A stretch of DNA of 64,000 nucleotides from contig CM028326.1 in assembly GCA_016647705.1 (NCBI GenBank), positions 23,699,901-23,763,900 of the forward strand, read 5' to 3'. This DNA comes from Eucommia ulmoides. Taxonomy: Eukaryota; Streptophyta; Magnoliopsida; Garryales; Eucommiaceae. Positions 23,225-34,394 of the stretch are shown piece after piece. The stretch's first letter is position 1, and every line of letters starts with the position of its first letter. The notes below the pieces were generated by a model, which saw only the letters and a list, made by a program, of their open reading frames with translations, made no database searches and was not told the origin of the DNA. Made by a program: the position numbers and the translations under genes.

Positions 23225-25400
23225 TGTTGGCCTAGTAGAATACCCAAGAGGGGGGGGGAGGTGAATTGGGTGTTCAAAAAATAATCAAAATAAAAATCAA
23301 TAAATCAAATAATTAATTTTAAGCCTAAATTAATTATTATCTTTATAACACAACGGCATTAATCAATCAACTAGGTGCATACCTAAACAACAAAAAATAG
23401 ACAAATTAAGAAAGCAGCACAATAGAGATTTATACTGGTTCACCAAACTACTCTTGGCTAATCCAATCCCCCGAGCTCTATGGAGGTCGCACCCACTAAA
23501 ACCAAGATTCTTTTAAAGGTAGGAACCAAACCCGCACACCGATTCTTTTTACAGGCTCAGAATCAACATTTACAATTGTCTTTTCAAAGGCTAAAGAATA
23601 ACCTCTACTTTTTACAGGTTAAAGAATAATCTAATTCTTTTTAACACTTAGGCTCAAGAATCAAAACCTCACAAAATATTCGAAATATCCTTTTACCCAG
23701 TAAGGATTGAACAGTTACAAAATCACTCACTAACACACAATTCTTATTCAGGAAGAATCACTACCTCAATCTCTTTACAGGAAGAGACTGAAACCCAGCT
23801 ACCCTTGATTAAATATCATCAATGATATTTAACCCATCACAATTCACCAATACAAAAATTAATAAGTAAATCTCACTCAGAACTTCTACCACCCCAGATA
23901 TATATAAACTCAATTAATATCTCAACTAGTGATAGAATTATGTGAGATATAGAAATCTAATTTTAACAATATATGGGTAGCAAATTAGAGCACGTAATCA
24001 AATTCAAGAAATTATTTGAAAGAATATTTTCTTTAAAAAAATTAAAAATAATTTCTAATATCAATTTCCAAAATACAATAATAAATAAATAATAATCAAT
24101 ATGGAAAGATCTCACCCAAAATCCATAGAATTAATGATGAAAATAATGTAGTTTCAATTCTGGTATCAGCACAAATTGATCGTAGTTGATTATCAGAATC
24201 ACTCTTAGCACAGCTTAGAGTATCATTGAATGATAAATCTTATAAATGCCCTCTAAAAAATATATAGACTGATTTTATCTCTTAGAATGATTAGAATGAT
24301 TAGCTCTTTTAGAAAATTCGCAGGTCTATATAAGGGCATATGTAATCAGTCTCCTAACGGCTAGTTTACAAGTGTCATGACAATAAAATACTCTTATAGA
24401 CCTTTTATAACATGAGGACTTCATTTAGGCTCAATTTCACTTAATAGCAACTTTTAAAACTTTTAATTAAATCCTCAAAGTATTTCTCAATCAAAACAAA
24501 TAAGTATAGAATCTATTTTAAATACCAAATTGAGAAACTTTAATAATTAATGAACCATATTGAAAGGATTGAATTAGTATATGCACCATATCTCAAATGT
24601 TAAGAATATCCCCGAAATCTCTCTCAAATCTTAACAAAAAACGGCTACTTTTGGATTTAAAATTAGATCAACTAATATCTTGAAACTGCGTGTTCAGTCG
24701 ACTGCCTAGTTGACTGAAGGATACTGGAAGTAGCCCATGCACTTGATCGGTTGACTCCTCAGTCGACTCGCAGATTCAGAGAGTTTGCCAATCTTCCACC
24801 GGTCGACCGCTCTATCGACTCACAGATTCAGAGAGTTTACCAAGCTTCTATCGGTCGACCGCTCTCTCGACTCGTAGATTCAGAGAGTTCATCTTCTTTC
24901 TCCGTCGACTCTTCAGTCGACTGCCCTCTCCTGAATCTCTTCTCTGATGTCGTTTTTAACTTATTTTCTTTTACAATTTTGTCCCTTTATCCATATTTGT
25001 ATTCAAATGAACTTCATTAATACTCTTATATTCTATTTTAGTCATTCAAAAATATTTCTTTTTAATTCATATAGGAGAAAATAAATATACTCAACCAAAA
25101 CACACATAAAAGGTAAAATTCATTTTGTGTCGTGTGTGTGTTCCTAACTGAGATATTAAGAGTTTATATTTACCTGAGTTGTTTTTCCTAATATCTTCAA
25201 ACTCTTAATACTTCTTCATCATCTTGATATCTTCATTTAGCATCCATTCACTTTGACATATTCATTATTGGAACTTTAAATCACTGAAACACTTGATCAA
25301 ACATTAGTTCCACCAAAACATCAATACTAAATTGTTCATCAAAATCTTGAGATCAACAAAACTTATGTAAAATAATATTTTTAGAATTATAAATTTAACA
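23225..25400. mobile_element. Unclassified plant repeat nested in the LTR
   Basis: It begins TGTTGGCCTAGTAGAAT with a G9 run soon after (about 23250), a style of repeat start common in plant genomes, and may end ...AATTTAACA at 25400. Flanking ttaaact (23218-23224) and tttaact (25401-25407) could be a target duplication with one mismatch. Several short TTTTTACAGG-type repeats occur at 23540-23780. No domains. Boundaries are uncertain. Confidence 0.4.
24749..24904. repeat. 52-bp minisatellite, about 3 copies
   Basis: Units start at 24749, 24801 and 24853. Each has GGT(T/C)GACC-like bases, then a TCGACTC element, then AGATTCAGAGAGTT. The SalI-type word GTCGAC recurs, also at about 24697 and 24902-24916. 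Unit divergence is modest. Confidence 0.8.
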
Positions 25401-25524
25401 TTTAACTCCAAAATATTATCAAGAATATATTTATACTACAAATTTACAAAACCGTCCCCAAAAATATTAAACTTATATAAAATAATATTTTCAAAAATAT
25501 AAATTTCTGGGATATTACATGAAA

Positions 25525-26500
25525 GTTTGTTGTACGTTTGTCTATATATTGACGAATTAATCTTCACCGACAACAATCTAAGCATGTTTAAAGCTTTCAA
25601 AAGAAGTATGACAAAGATTTTGAAATAACCGATATTGGTCTTATGGCACATTTTCTCGGTATTGAAATCATTCAAAGCGAGAAAATAATCTTAATCTCTC
25701 AAAGAAACTATGCAAAAGAGATTCTAAAAAATTTTGGGATGGAGAATTGTAATCCTGTCACAACTCTAGTTGAAACAGGAGTTGAGTTAAAGAAAAATGA
25801 GCAAGGAGATGTTGATCCCACCTACTTCAAAAGTCTTGTTGGAAGCTTGAGATATCTAACATGTACTAGACCAGGCATACTCTATGGAGTTGGGTTAGTC
25901 AACAGGTATATAGAGACACCAAATCAATCACAATTGAATGCAGGGAAGCGGATACTTCGTTACATTAAGGGTACTATCAATGATGGTATGTTTTATATTT
26001 AAACAGAAGATAAAATTCTTATTGGTTATTCAGATAGTGATTGAGGAAAAGATCTAGATGAATGAAAAAGTACAACTGGATTTATATTCTGTTTGGGAAA
26101 TACAACGTTCACATGGACATCAAAGAAACAATCCATTGTGACGTTGTCATCATGCGAAGCTGAGTATGTTGTTACCAGCTCAGCTATTTTACATGGTATA
26201 TGACTTAGGAATGTTTTGGAATATTTGAGATTTTCACAAGATCATCCCACAAAAGTCTTTATTGACAATTGTTCAGCAATTGCTCTAGCAAAAAATATAG
26301 TGTTCCATGAAAGGAGAAAACATATTGATATACTGATATCATTTCATCAGAGAGCATGTGAAGAATAAAGAAGTGGAATTAATTTCTTACAGGATATATG
26401 ATCAGCTCGCTGATATCTTCACAAAACCTTTGAAGCATAATGTGCTTACAAGATTAAAGGCTATGCTCGGAATGAAAAAACTTGGAGAGTCAAGTTTAAG
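25525..26500 (+). pseudogene. Copia 1 pol relic, second part: RT C-terminus and RNase H
   Basis: It resumes directly after the insertion with LYIDELIFTDNN (catalytic Y-V-D-D degraded to Y-I-D-E), then GLMAHFLGIEIIQSEKIIL (25637-25700) and SLVGSLRYLTCTRPGI. RNase H follows: a TTGFIFCLGNTTFTWTSKKQ-like block, SSCEAEYVV (26150-26175), HERRKHIDI and DQLADIFTKPLKHNVL (26401-26450). It ends at the polypurine tract before the 3' LTR. Confidence 0.88.
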
Positions 26501-26507
26501 CAGGGGA

Positions 26508-26926
26508 TGTTGTAATGTAAACTTGACTTCTAAAAAACAAGCCACCATTCTTGAAACCACAAACCAAGCCCACCTTATTTGAAGTCACCAATGTAGAAGC
26601 ATCCAACAGCCATTCTTGAAGCCATCACCCTAGCCACCATGCTTGATAGTCATAGCCACATTTGTGAATTTTAGGAAATCAAGTTTGATTTTATTTCTTC
26701 CTCTTTGCCTATAAATACATACATGTAGTAAGATTATTATAGTGTGGAATTGTAAAATACATCAAGTATCATATAAAGAGAGATTTAGGAGAAAAATTAT
26801 GTTTTCTCCATTGTTGAGAGTTTTGAGTATTTTTTTTTTTCATCAAGTAATTCTATTGTGTTTTGTGCAATTGAATCTTTCAGAAGCACACTACCAGTGT
26901 CCTCAATTGATCCACTCCCACCAACA
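26508..26926 (+). repeat. 3' LTR of copia 1 (419 bp)
   Basis: It runs from TGTTGTAATG, immediately after the purine tract agcagggga, to CCAACA. It shares the TATA segment, ATTCTATTGTGTTTTGTGCA and the CCAGTGTCCTCAA end with the 5' LTR. Confidence 0.85.
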
Positions 26927-26929
26927 ATA

Positions 26930-27393
26930 TGTTGGAGTAAAATTAAATATATGGACTTATATATTAAATAAATATGAATTATAGACTATCAAATAAAATT
27001 AGGTAAATTAAAGTGATTAATTTACGTTTTGGGACCTTAATTAATGTATTATTAACTGTAAGTTTTAATGTGTAGAGACAAGTATAATTTCTATTTTTAT
27101 GATGGGTTAAATTAGAAATACGAACAGATACGATTGTTTATAAACAGATGGTCATGGTCTCCAGATCACACAAGATTATTTTCTATTCTTCTGATTCCCA
27201 TTATCAGAGAAAAATTTAGACAGAAAATAAAAGTATTGATATGAAAGATCATAAAAACTCACATTTGGATATTTCAATTTTCTTATTATGGATCAAGATA
27301 CGCTTTCGCAAATTCAATATTTTAACTCTTAATGATTTAATTTGAATATTCATGTTTATGTGATAGTTTTCACAAAATGAAATTAATCTTTCA
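26930..27393 (+). repeat. 5' LTR of copia 2 (464 bp)
   Basis: TGTTGGAGTAAAATTAAAT to AATTAATCTTTCA. Compared with the 3' LTR (425 bp) it has about 35-40 extra bp near 27090-27130 and scattered substitutions. The LTRs are therefore not from a very recent insertion. Confidence 0.9.
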
Positions 27394-27395
27394 TG

Positions 27396-27408
27396 TGATA
27401 TCAGAGTC
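27396..27408 (+). promoter_or_regulatory. Primer-binding site of copia 2
   Basis: TGATATCAGAGTC lies two bases after the LTR end and resembles the initiator-Met tRNA site TGGTATCAGAGC with two changes. Confidence 0.7.
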
Positions 27409-27764
27409 ATTTCATGTTAAATTGTTGAGAATAAATTATGAAGGAATTTGTTTTAAGGGTGAAAATATTTTTTGCAAAAAGTTCAATATTTCTGAAAAAA
27501 ATTATACATAAAAATTATACATTTCATTACGAGTCCAACGATATAAATTTCATGAAATTTGGACTTGCGGTTGATTTTATACGATTTTTCAAAATTTAGA
27601 AGAAAGTGTAGATTTTTGACACTGTGATTTAAACCTTTTATTGGGTCTGGAGCGCTGAAGAAGACAACCTAAATGACATCATTTTGTTTATCTAATGAAA
27701 TGGTGTGTCGATTTATAATTTATTCACACACAGTTTAATTGACACATAGTGTTGGTTCATTGGC

Positions 27765-27835
27765 GTCTCTTTGTGCTTTAGCGGTTCAATTGATTTGATG
27801 GTCAAGGGTTCGAGTCCCGGCTTGGCCAACGCTAT
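27765..27835 (+). other. tRNA-like B-box segment in the copia 2 leader
   Basis: GGTTCGAGTCCCGG (27809-27822) is a good Pol III B box, and the region ends in CTTGGCCAACGC. A full tRNA cloverleaf cannot be folded: the T stem has two mismatches and the acceptor does not pair at the right distance. It could be a fragment of a tRNA or SINE picked up by the element. Confidence 0.4.
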
Positions 27836-28149
27836 GGTTATGTTGTCATTATTTACATCCAAATATGTCGATGTTACAGTGCATTACTCTCATACTTGCT
27901 TGTATACCATGTAATTTTAAATTCAAATACTGGTGTGTTTAAATACATATTTTGTGATAAATTAATTGAAATAATATGTCACCAAAGTGACCTCTCTTGT
28001 TCTTATTATCAGTGTTTGATTACTACACAAGATATCATTTACAAGTTAATATTTTTGTCCAACGATGAAATATTAAGAGTGTCTGGTATCTTAAGATGTG
28101 GTTTGTCTTTATTTGAATTTATTTTTGTTTTGAGACTTATATGAGCTTG

Positions 28150-28960
28150 TATTGATTTTATTCCTATGCTAAATGGTATAAACTTCAAGACATGGCAAGA
28201 GAACCTCTACATAGTTCTCAGTATCATGGATCTGAACCTTGCGTTAAGGGTTTCTTCTTCTGCACCTCTTACTTAAGAAACTTTATCTGATGAAAAGAGG
28301 GTCACTAAAAGGTGAGAAAAGTCAAATCCCATGTGTATGATGATCATAAAGAAGGCTATTCCAAAAACATTCAGGGGTACAATATCGGAAACGATAAAGA
28401 AAACCAAAGAGTTCCTAGAAGACATTGAGAAGAGATTTGCAAAGAATGAAAAGGCTTCAAACAAGTACAATTTTGGCAAGTCTCATCTTGATGAGATATG
28501 AAGGTAATAGGAACATTAGGGAGTACATTATAGAAATGTCTCATTTCGCTTCAAAGTTAAGAGCACTTAAGTTTATCTCTCTGAGGATTTGTTTGTGCAT
28601 TTGGTTCTAATATCTCTTCCCACACAATTAAATCAATTTAAGGTGAGCTACAACTGCCAAAAGGAGACTTGGTCTCTTAATGAGCTCATCTCACATTGTG
28701 TGCAAGAAGAGAAAAGGCTGAAGCAAGAAAAGACAGAAAGTTCTCATTTGGCTAGTACTACCAAGGACAAATGGAAGAAAAAAAAGAATACTAAAGAAGT
28801 TGCAGAGGTTCTATATCAAAAGAAATAACATAAATAAAATAATGTTGATGGTTGTTTCTTCTGTGGAGCAACGGGATATAAGAAGAAGCAATGTACCAAC
28901 TATCATGCTTGGCGTGCAAAGAAATGTACACTTCTTAATCTATTTTATTTTGAGGTTAAT
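28150..28960 (+). pseudogene. Copia 2 gag relic with damaged zinc knuckle
   Basis: Recognisable parts are LNGINFKTWQENLYIVLSIM (about 28170-28230), EGNRNIREYIIEMSHFASKL (28498-28560), SLNELISHCVQEEKRLKQEK (28672-28735) and a knuckle CFFCGATGYKKKQC (28853-28894) in which the usual His is Tyr. Several frameshifts. Confidence 0.88.
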
Positions 28961-28984
28961 TTGACTTCGGTACCTAAACACACT

Positions 28985-30480
28985 TGGTAGATAGATTCTG
29001 GTGCAACCACTCACATCAGTGTGTCTATACAGAGTTGCCTAAGCTGTCGAAAGTCAAGTGATGGTGAAAGATACATCTTTGTGGGCGATGGCAAGAAGGT
29101 CGAAGTTGAGGTAATTGGGATATTTAGGTTATTATTAAAGTTTGGTACTTATTTGAATTTGAATGAGACATTTGTTGTACCGTATTTTAGACGAAATTTG
29201 GTTCCTATTTCTATATTGGACAAATTTGGTTATTCTTGTTCTTTTGGAAATAATAAATTTAGTTTTTTTTTTCAGAATTCAAATTTGGTTTGTACCGGTT
29301 ATTTATCTTATGTAGATAATTTTTATATGCTTAATACGGTTGCTTCATATCATAAAATCTTACAATTAAGTACTCAAGATAATAAAAGAAAATTAACCAA
29401 TAAGAAGTTTGCATCATTATGGCATAAGAGATTAGGTCACATCTCCAAAAGGAGAATTGAAAGACTTGTGTCAGATGGAATTTTAGATTCCCTTGATTTT
29501 GCAGATTTTGAAATTTGTACAAATTGCATAAAGGAAAAACAGACAAACATAAGGAAATTTGGTGCTAACAGGGTTACAAATGTCTTAGAATTGATACATA
29601 CAAATATTTGTAGGCCATTTCCTACGGTTTTATGGAATAGTCAACAATATTTTATCGCTTTCATATATGATTTTTCACGTTATGATTACCTTTATCTCAT
29701 TCATAAAAAGTCCTAATCATTGGATGTATTCAAATCATTCAAAGCTAAAGTTAAAAATCAACTCCGCAAAAGGATTAAAAGCGTTAGACCTGACCGTGGT
29801 GGTGAATACTATGGTAGGTATGATGGTTCAGGTGAACAATCTCCAGGCCCATTTTCTAAGTTCCTCAAGAAGTATGGTATCGTCCCACAGTATTCCATGC
29901 CAGGTTCTCCAAACATGAATGGTGTTTTTAAAAGGCGAAATAGAACGCTCAAAGACATGGTATAGAGTATGATTAGTCACTCTAACTTGCAAGAATCACT
30001 CTAGGGTGAAGCATTAAAGACTGTAGCGTATATCCTTAATAGAGTACCAACTAAAGTAACTTTCAAAATCCCTTATGAACTTTAGATAGATAAGAAACCT
30101 AGTATGAAGTACCAACACATTTGGAGATGTCCAACTGAAGTGAGGCCTTATATGCCACATGAAAATAAACTGGATTCAAGAACAGTTAATTGTTAGTTTA
30201 TTGGATACTCCGAAAGATCCAATGGTTACAAATTCTATGATTCTACTACTAGATCAATTTTTTAGATGGAAAATCGCCTGGTTCCTTGAGAATGTTGAGT
30301 TTGTTGGGGGAGATAAGGTTAGGGATTTTGTTTTTGAAGAGGAATATGGTGATATTCCCACAACTGTTATTGAATTAATCAAGCTTGTATTCCTAACATT
30401 GTTCAAGAAGCAGATCCAAATCAAAACAACATCCAAGAACCTCCCATTCCAAAAGAACAAGCTCTACTACCTCTAGAATC
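28985..30480 (+). pseudogene. Copia 2 protease and integrase relic
   Basis: Protease active site WIDSGATTHISV (D-S-G intact, about 28988-29023), then a 231-codon open frame at 29021-29713 with GDGKKVEVEVIGIFRLLLK, the zinc region LWHKRLGHISKRRIERLV ... ICTNCIKEKQ, and the start of the integrase core ELIHTNICRPFPT (D to N). The core continues in another frame at 29720-29962: VRPDRGGEYYGRYDG and YSMPGSPNMNGVFKRRNRTL (E to K). The changed catalytic residues show it is inactive. Confidence 0.9.
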
Positions 30481-30499
30481 TATTGCATTAAGGAGATCC

Positions 30500-32160
30500 A
30501 CTAGAGAAAGGAGAAGTGCAGTGCCAGATGATTACATTGTATTTCTCCAAGAACATGAGTTTGACGTTGGTGTGGTGGAAGATGATCTAATCAACTTCCG
30601 TCAAGCCATGGAAAGTTCTAAATATCAAGAGTGGATTGATATTATGAATGGGGAGATAAAGTCCAAGAAAGACAATGATGTTTGGGATCTTGTCCCATTG
30701 CCTTAAGGTGTGAAACCCATTGGTTGCAAATGGATATTTAAAACTAAGAGGGATTCAAAAGGTGATGTGAAGAGATACAAATTTTGTATATGTCGCTAAA
30801 GGCTTTACACAAAAAGAAGGCATCGATTATAAAGAGACTTTTTCTCCGGCTTCATCGAAAGACTCTTTTAGGACAATAATGGCACTTGTGGCGCACTTTT
30901 ACCTTGAGCTTCATCAGATAGATGTTAAGACTGCGTTTTTCAATGGTGACATTGATAAAACAATCTATATGGTGAAATCAGAAAACTTTGTGTTAGAAGA
31001 TGCAAAGAAGATGGTTTGCAAGTAAAAGAAATCCATCTATGGGCTTAAAAAAACTTCTCGTCAATGGTATTACAAGTTTCATCAAGTTATCATCTCGTTT
31101 AGTTTTAAGATGAATATGGTTGATGATTGTAAATACCACAAGTTCAGTGGGAGTAACATATTTACTTGGTTTTATATGTTGATGACATATTGCGTGCCAC
31201 TAACGATATAGGCATGTTGCACGAAACCAAGAGATTTCTATCAAAGAAATTTGAGATGAAAGATCTAGGTGACGCTTCTTTGTGTTGGGTATACAGATAC
31301 ACTTGGATCACTCTCGGGGTACGCTTGGTTTATCACAAAAGAGCTATATCGAGAAATTTCTTAATAGATTTGGCATGCATGATTCCAAACTAGGTGACAC
31401 CCCTGTGGCTAAAAGAGACAAATTTAGTCTCAGTCAATGCCCCAAGAATGATTTTGAGATTTAGGAGATGAAAAAAAAAATTATGCGTCAACAATAGGAA
31501 ATCGGATGTATACTCAAGTATGTTCACGTCCTGATATTGAATACATTGTTGGCGTATTGGGTAGATACTTAAGCAATCATGGAAAAGATCACTAGATAGC
31601 CGCCAAGTGAATCATGAGGTACTTACAGAGAACAAAAGACTACATGCTCACCTATCAGAAGTCAAACCAGTTAGAGATCATTGGATATTTTGACTCTAAT
31701 TTTGCTGGATACCGAGATAATACAAAATCTACTTCAGACTATATCTACTTACTTGCTGGAGGTGCTATATCTTGGAAGAGTGTTAAACAGTCTCTTATAT
31801 CTTCTTCCATTATGGCAACTGAGTTTGTAACTTGTAATGAGACGTCCAATCATGGAATATGGTTGCGAAATCTTGTCAAGAGACTGCGTATTCTGGATGG
31901 CATTGAAAGACCACTTAAGTTATTTTGTGACAATAAATCAGGAAAACTGTATTCCAACAACAACAGGAGTTCTACGAAGTAAAAGTTTATAGACATCAAG
32001 TTCCTAACTGTCAAAGAAAGAGTTTAGAGTGGACTTATATCTATAGAGCACATTGGGACAAACTCCATGATTGCAGATCTGCTGACTAAGGGATTACCAC
32101 CCAAGGTCTTTCATGAGCACATTGCTTATATGGATGTGGTTTCTTTTCAGGATATGTCGT
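30500..32160 (+). pseudogene. Copia 2 reverse transcriptase and RNase H relic
   Basis: RT N-terminus FRQAMESSKYQEWIDIMNGE and VWDLVPLP (to 30704), PIGCKWIFKTKRDSKGDV, KEGIDYKETFSP, LHQIDVKTAFFNGDID, VLYVDDILRATNDIG (31169-31213, YVDD intact), GIQIHLDHSRGTLGLSQKSY. RNase H: MRYLQRTKDYMLTYQKSNQL (31614-31673), SWKSVKQSLISSSIMATEF and LFCDNKSGKLYSNNN. The end matches an IADLLTKGLPPKVFHEH block (about 32070-32120). Multiple frame breaks. Confidence 0.9.
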
Positions 32161-32586
32161 TTTAGTGGGAATTTGTATTTTACATACTTTTATCTATAGA
32201 CACATTTGTTATGGATATTATGGTTATTGTATGGTTATTTGCTACAGTAAAGTATTCAGTTTATATTCATTCTGATTTTGTATGGTTTGATTTCACAAAA
32301 GTTTAAGGAGGACCAATTGAAAATATGCATGTTAAGATCACATTGCATGAAATTTCCATGCTACACATCCACACTTGATCTTTGTTATTAGTTGCATTGA
32401 TATATGTGATCAATGATAGATGATAGGTCTAGTTACGAAATATGTAACGACGATCGCTTTGATTCTGTATTAGTGTGGTTAATAGACAAAATTGTTAAGA
32501 TGCATAAAGTTTTGATAGTAAAACTCATGAGCTCATAAAATATAATTCACGTTTATAAAGTTACATATATAACCCAAGTGGGAGAT

Positions 32587-33011
32587 TGTTGAAGTAAAAT
32601 TAAATACATGGACTTATATATTAAATAAATATGAATTATAGGCTATCAAATGAAATTAGACCAATTAAAGTGATTAATTTAAGTTTTGGGGTCTTAATTA
32701 ATGTATTATTAAGTATGAGTTTTAATGTGTAGAGACAAGTATAAATAGACACGATTGTTTATAAATAGGGATCATAGTTCCCAAATTACACAAGGTTATT
32801 TTCTATTATTCTGATTCCCATTGTTAGAGAAATTTAGACAGAAAATAAAAGTGTTGATTTGGAAGATCATAAAACCTCAGACTCGGATATTTCAATCTTC
32901 TTGTTATGGATTCAAATATGCTTCCGAAAATTCAACAATTTAATTCTTGATGATTCAATATGAATGTTTCTGTTTGTGTGATGGTTTTCACAAAATAAAA
33001 TTAATCTTTCA
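32587..33011 (+). repeat. 3' LTR of copia 2 (425 bp)
   Basis: It starts TGTTGAAGTAAAATTAAAT right after the purine tract aagtgggaga and ends AATTAATCTTTCA. It aligns over its whole length with 26930-27393 apart from one gap. Confidence 0.9.
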
Positions 33012-33016
33012 CCATA

Positions 33017-34390
33017 ATCAATCTTGTAATCTTATATTTATGACTTCTATCTGTAAAATGTTTCAATCACAAGTTTTAATAAAATGTATTTTTTATATTA
33101 TTCTTTAATTATATCAATATTGCAGAAAACCTTGGATATTAAGTTGAAATGTCTTAACTCTTTAATATGATTAAAAGACGGAGACCAAATACATTTACTA
33201 ACTTGATATTCTTAATTGTTCCTGGTCAGTATTGGACTATTGTAAACTAGTCTTCAACAATCTAGGCTAGCTTGCTCTGTTGTTTTTCCTTTGAGGTTGG
33301 TAAATCTCAAACCATTAGTATGTAATATTAGAACAATCACAAGGGGACTTACTACTGTAGTAAGGGACCGAACGTGATAATCCTTAATATCCTACATGGT
33401 AGTTTTACTCAATGCCAAAATAGGATATCTGAGATATGATTTTATTTGTGATCTTTTGACTTGAGGTATTGTATGATACGTGTATGGATTGCTATACTTT
33501 GATAATACTAAATGTTGTACTTTAGCCACGAGATTTTAAAGATATTCATTTGATATAGTGAGATATATATGTGAATATACGAGAATACAAGGCAGAATCT
33601 ATCATTCTTAGCAAAAAGAGACGTGTCTTATGTGATTCGATTAAATATACTTCATCCAAGTCTCTGGCTAGAGCAATGTGATGATTAAAATGAAATTCTA
33701 ATTGGTGTTACAAGAAATTATATTATCAATTAAAATATATATGATTGGAATAAGGATTTTTACTATTCCATAACCTATTGGTCTTTTTGAGAACAAAAAA
33801 TAGAGAGACCGTATAATGCAAGAATAGAAGATAGATCAATTTCCCTTTATTAAATCCAAAACTAGCAACCCAATAATCCAAAAATTCATCACCACAGAAA
33901 TAGAAGAAAGAAAAATGAAAATCAAACATAAATACTCGATTCTATACCTGCAAACTAACATACTAGTTATTGTTACAATCCAAATAAAAATTGACTAATA
34001 AACTAAATAAAAACACAAGGAAAAAAACTGAAATATTAAAATTACTATTGAATTCTGAAGAATCCTTTTAGAGTTGTAGAAACCTCAAAGTATAGAAAGG
34101 TTTTGACAATAAAACCAAATTGAAAATATAAAGAGATAAAATTAAAGTGAAAATAAATTTACCACATGATCAAGAAATCGCAAGTACGCTTGATTGTCCA
34201 CTTGTTGAACTTGAATCTGATTAATCCACAACTTGTCAGTTATCAATGTTATGAACTTAATCAAACAATTAGTAAATCTCATTTCAAGAGTCAAGATTAT
34301 GAACAATAAAAAATAAACTTATATAAAATTAAAAACTTGAAGAATACAAATCTGATTTGATATCTTTTTCGAATTCTTTGACCTTATCCA
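33017..34390. other. AT-rich stretch, nothing recognised
   Basis: No domain-bearing ORF, terminal repeat or RNA gene is seen. This is the right flank of the copia insertions. Confidence 0.5.
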
Positions 34391-34394
34391 TTAG

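Larger units (their letters stand above)
21621..25519 (-). mobile_element. LTR element with interior deleted, inserted in copia 1
   Basis: The outer ends are TGTAACGACCC and GGGATATTACA, inside copia 1 RT coding sequence, with near-matching 5-bp flanks tggaa (21616-21620) and tgaaa (25520-25524). Read on the - strand, a long LTR (25519 down to 21741) ends ...CGGGCTGTTACA. It is followed by a primer-binding-like GTGGTATCGGAG (about 21727-21738), then by about 60 bp that repeat the last bases of the LTR (…CGGGTCGTTACA at 21621). So the interior and most of the second LTR have been deleted. Without the nested repeat at 23225-25400 the LTR would be about 1.6 kb. Ty3/gypsy is likely from the LTR style, but there is no coding sequence to prove it. 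Confidence 0.65.
17710..26926 (+). mobile_element. Ty1/copia retrotransposon 1, degenerate, with a nested insertion
   Basis: The order is 5' LTR remnant (about 17710-17957), Met-type primer-binding site (17960-17972), gag, protease, integrase, RT (to 21620), a 3.9-kb insertion (21621-25519), the rest of RT and RNase H (25525-26480), a purine tract (agcagggga) and 3' LTR (26508-26926). This is copia order, with integrase before RT. Many stops break the reading frame. The 5' LTR lacks most of the U3 seen in the 3' copy. Confidence 0.9.
26930..33011 (+). mobile_element. Ty1/copia retrotransposon 2, complete outline, inactive
   Basis: LTRs are at 26930-27393 and 32587-33011. A Met-type primer-binding site follows the first, and a purine tract (aagtgggaga) precedes the second. 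Target duplication caata (26925-26929) / ccata (33012-33016) has one mismatch. Inside are gag with a zinc knuckle, protease, integrase, RT and RNase H in copia order, all interrupted by stops. It inserted across the last two bases of the copia 1 3' LTR. Confidence 0.92.

Noticed and set aside
27765..27835. Functional tRNA gene
   Set aside because: B box is good but T-stem and acceptor pairing fail, and it is inside a retrotransposon leader.
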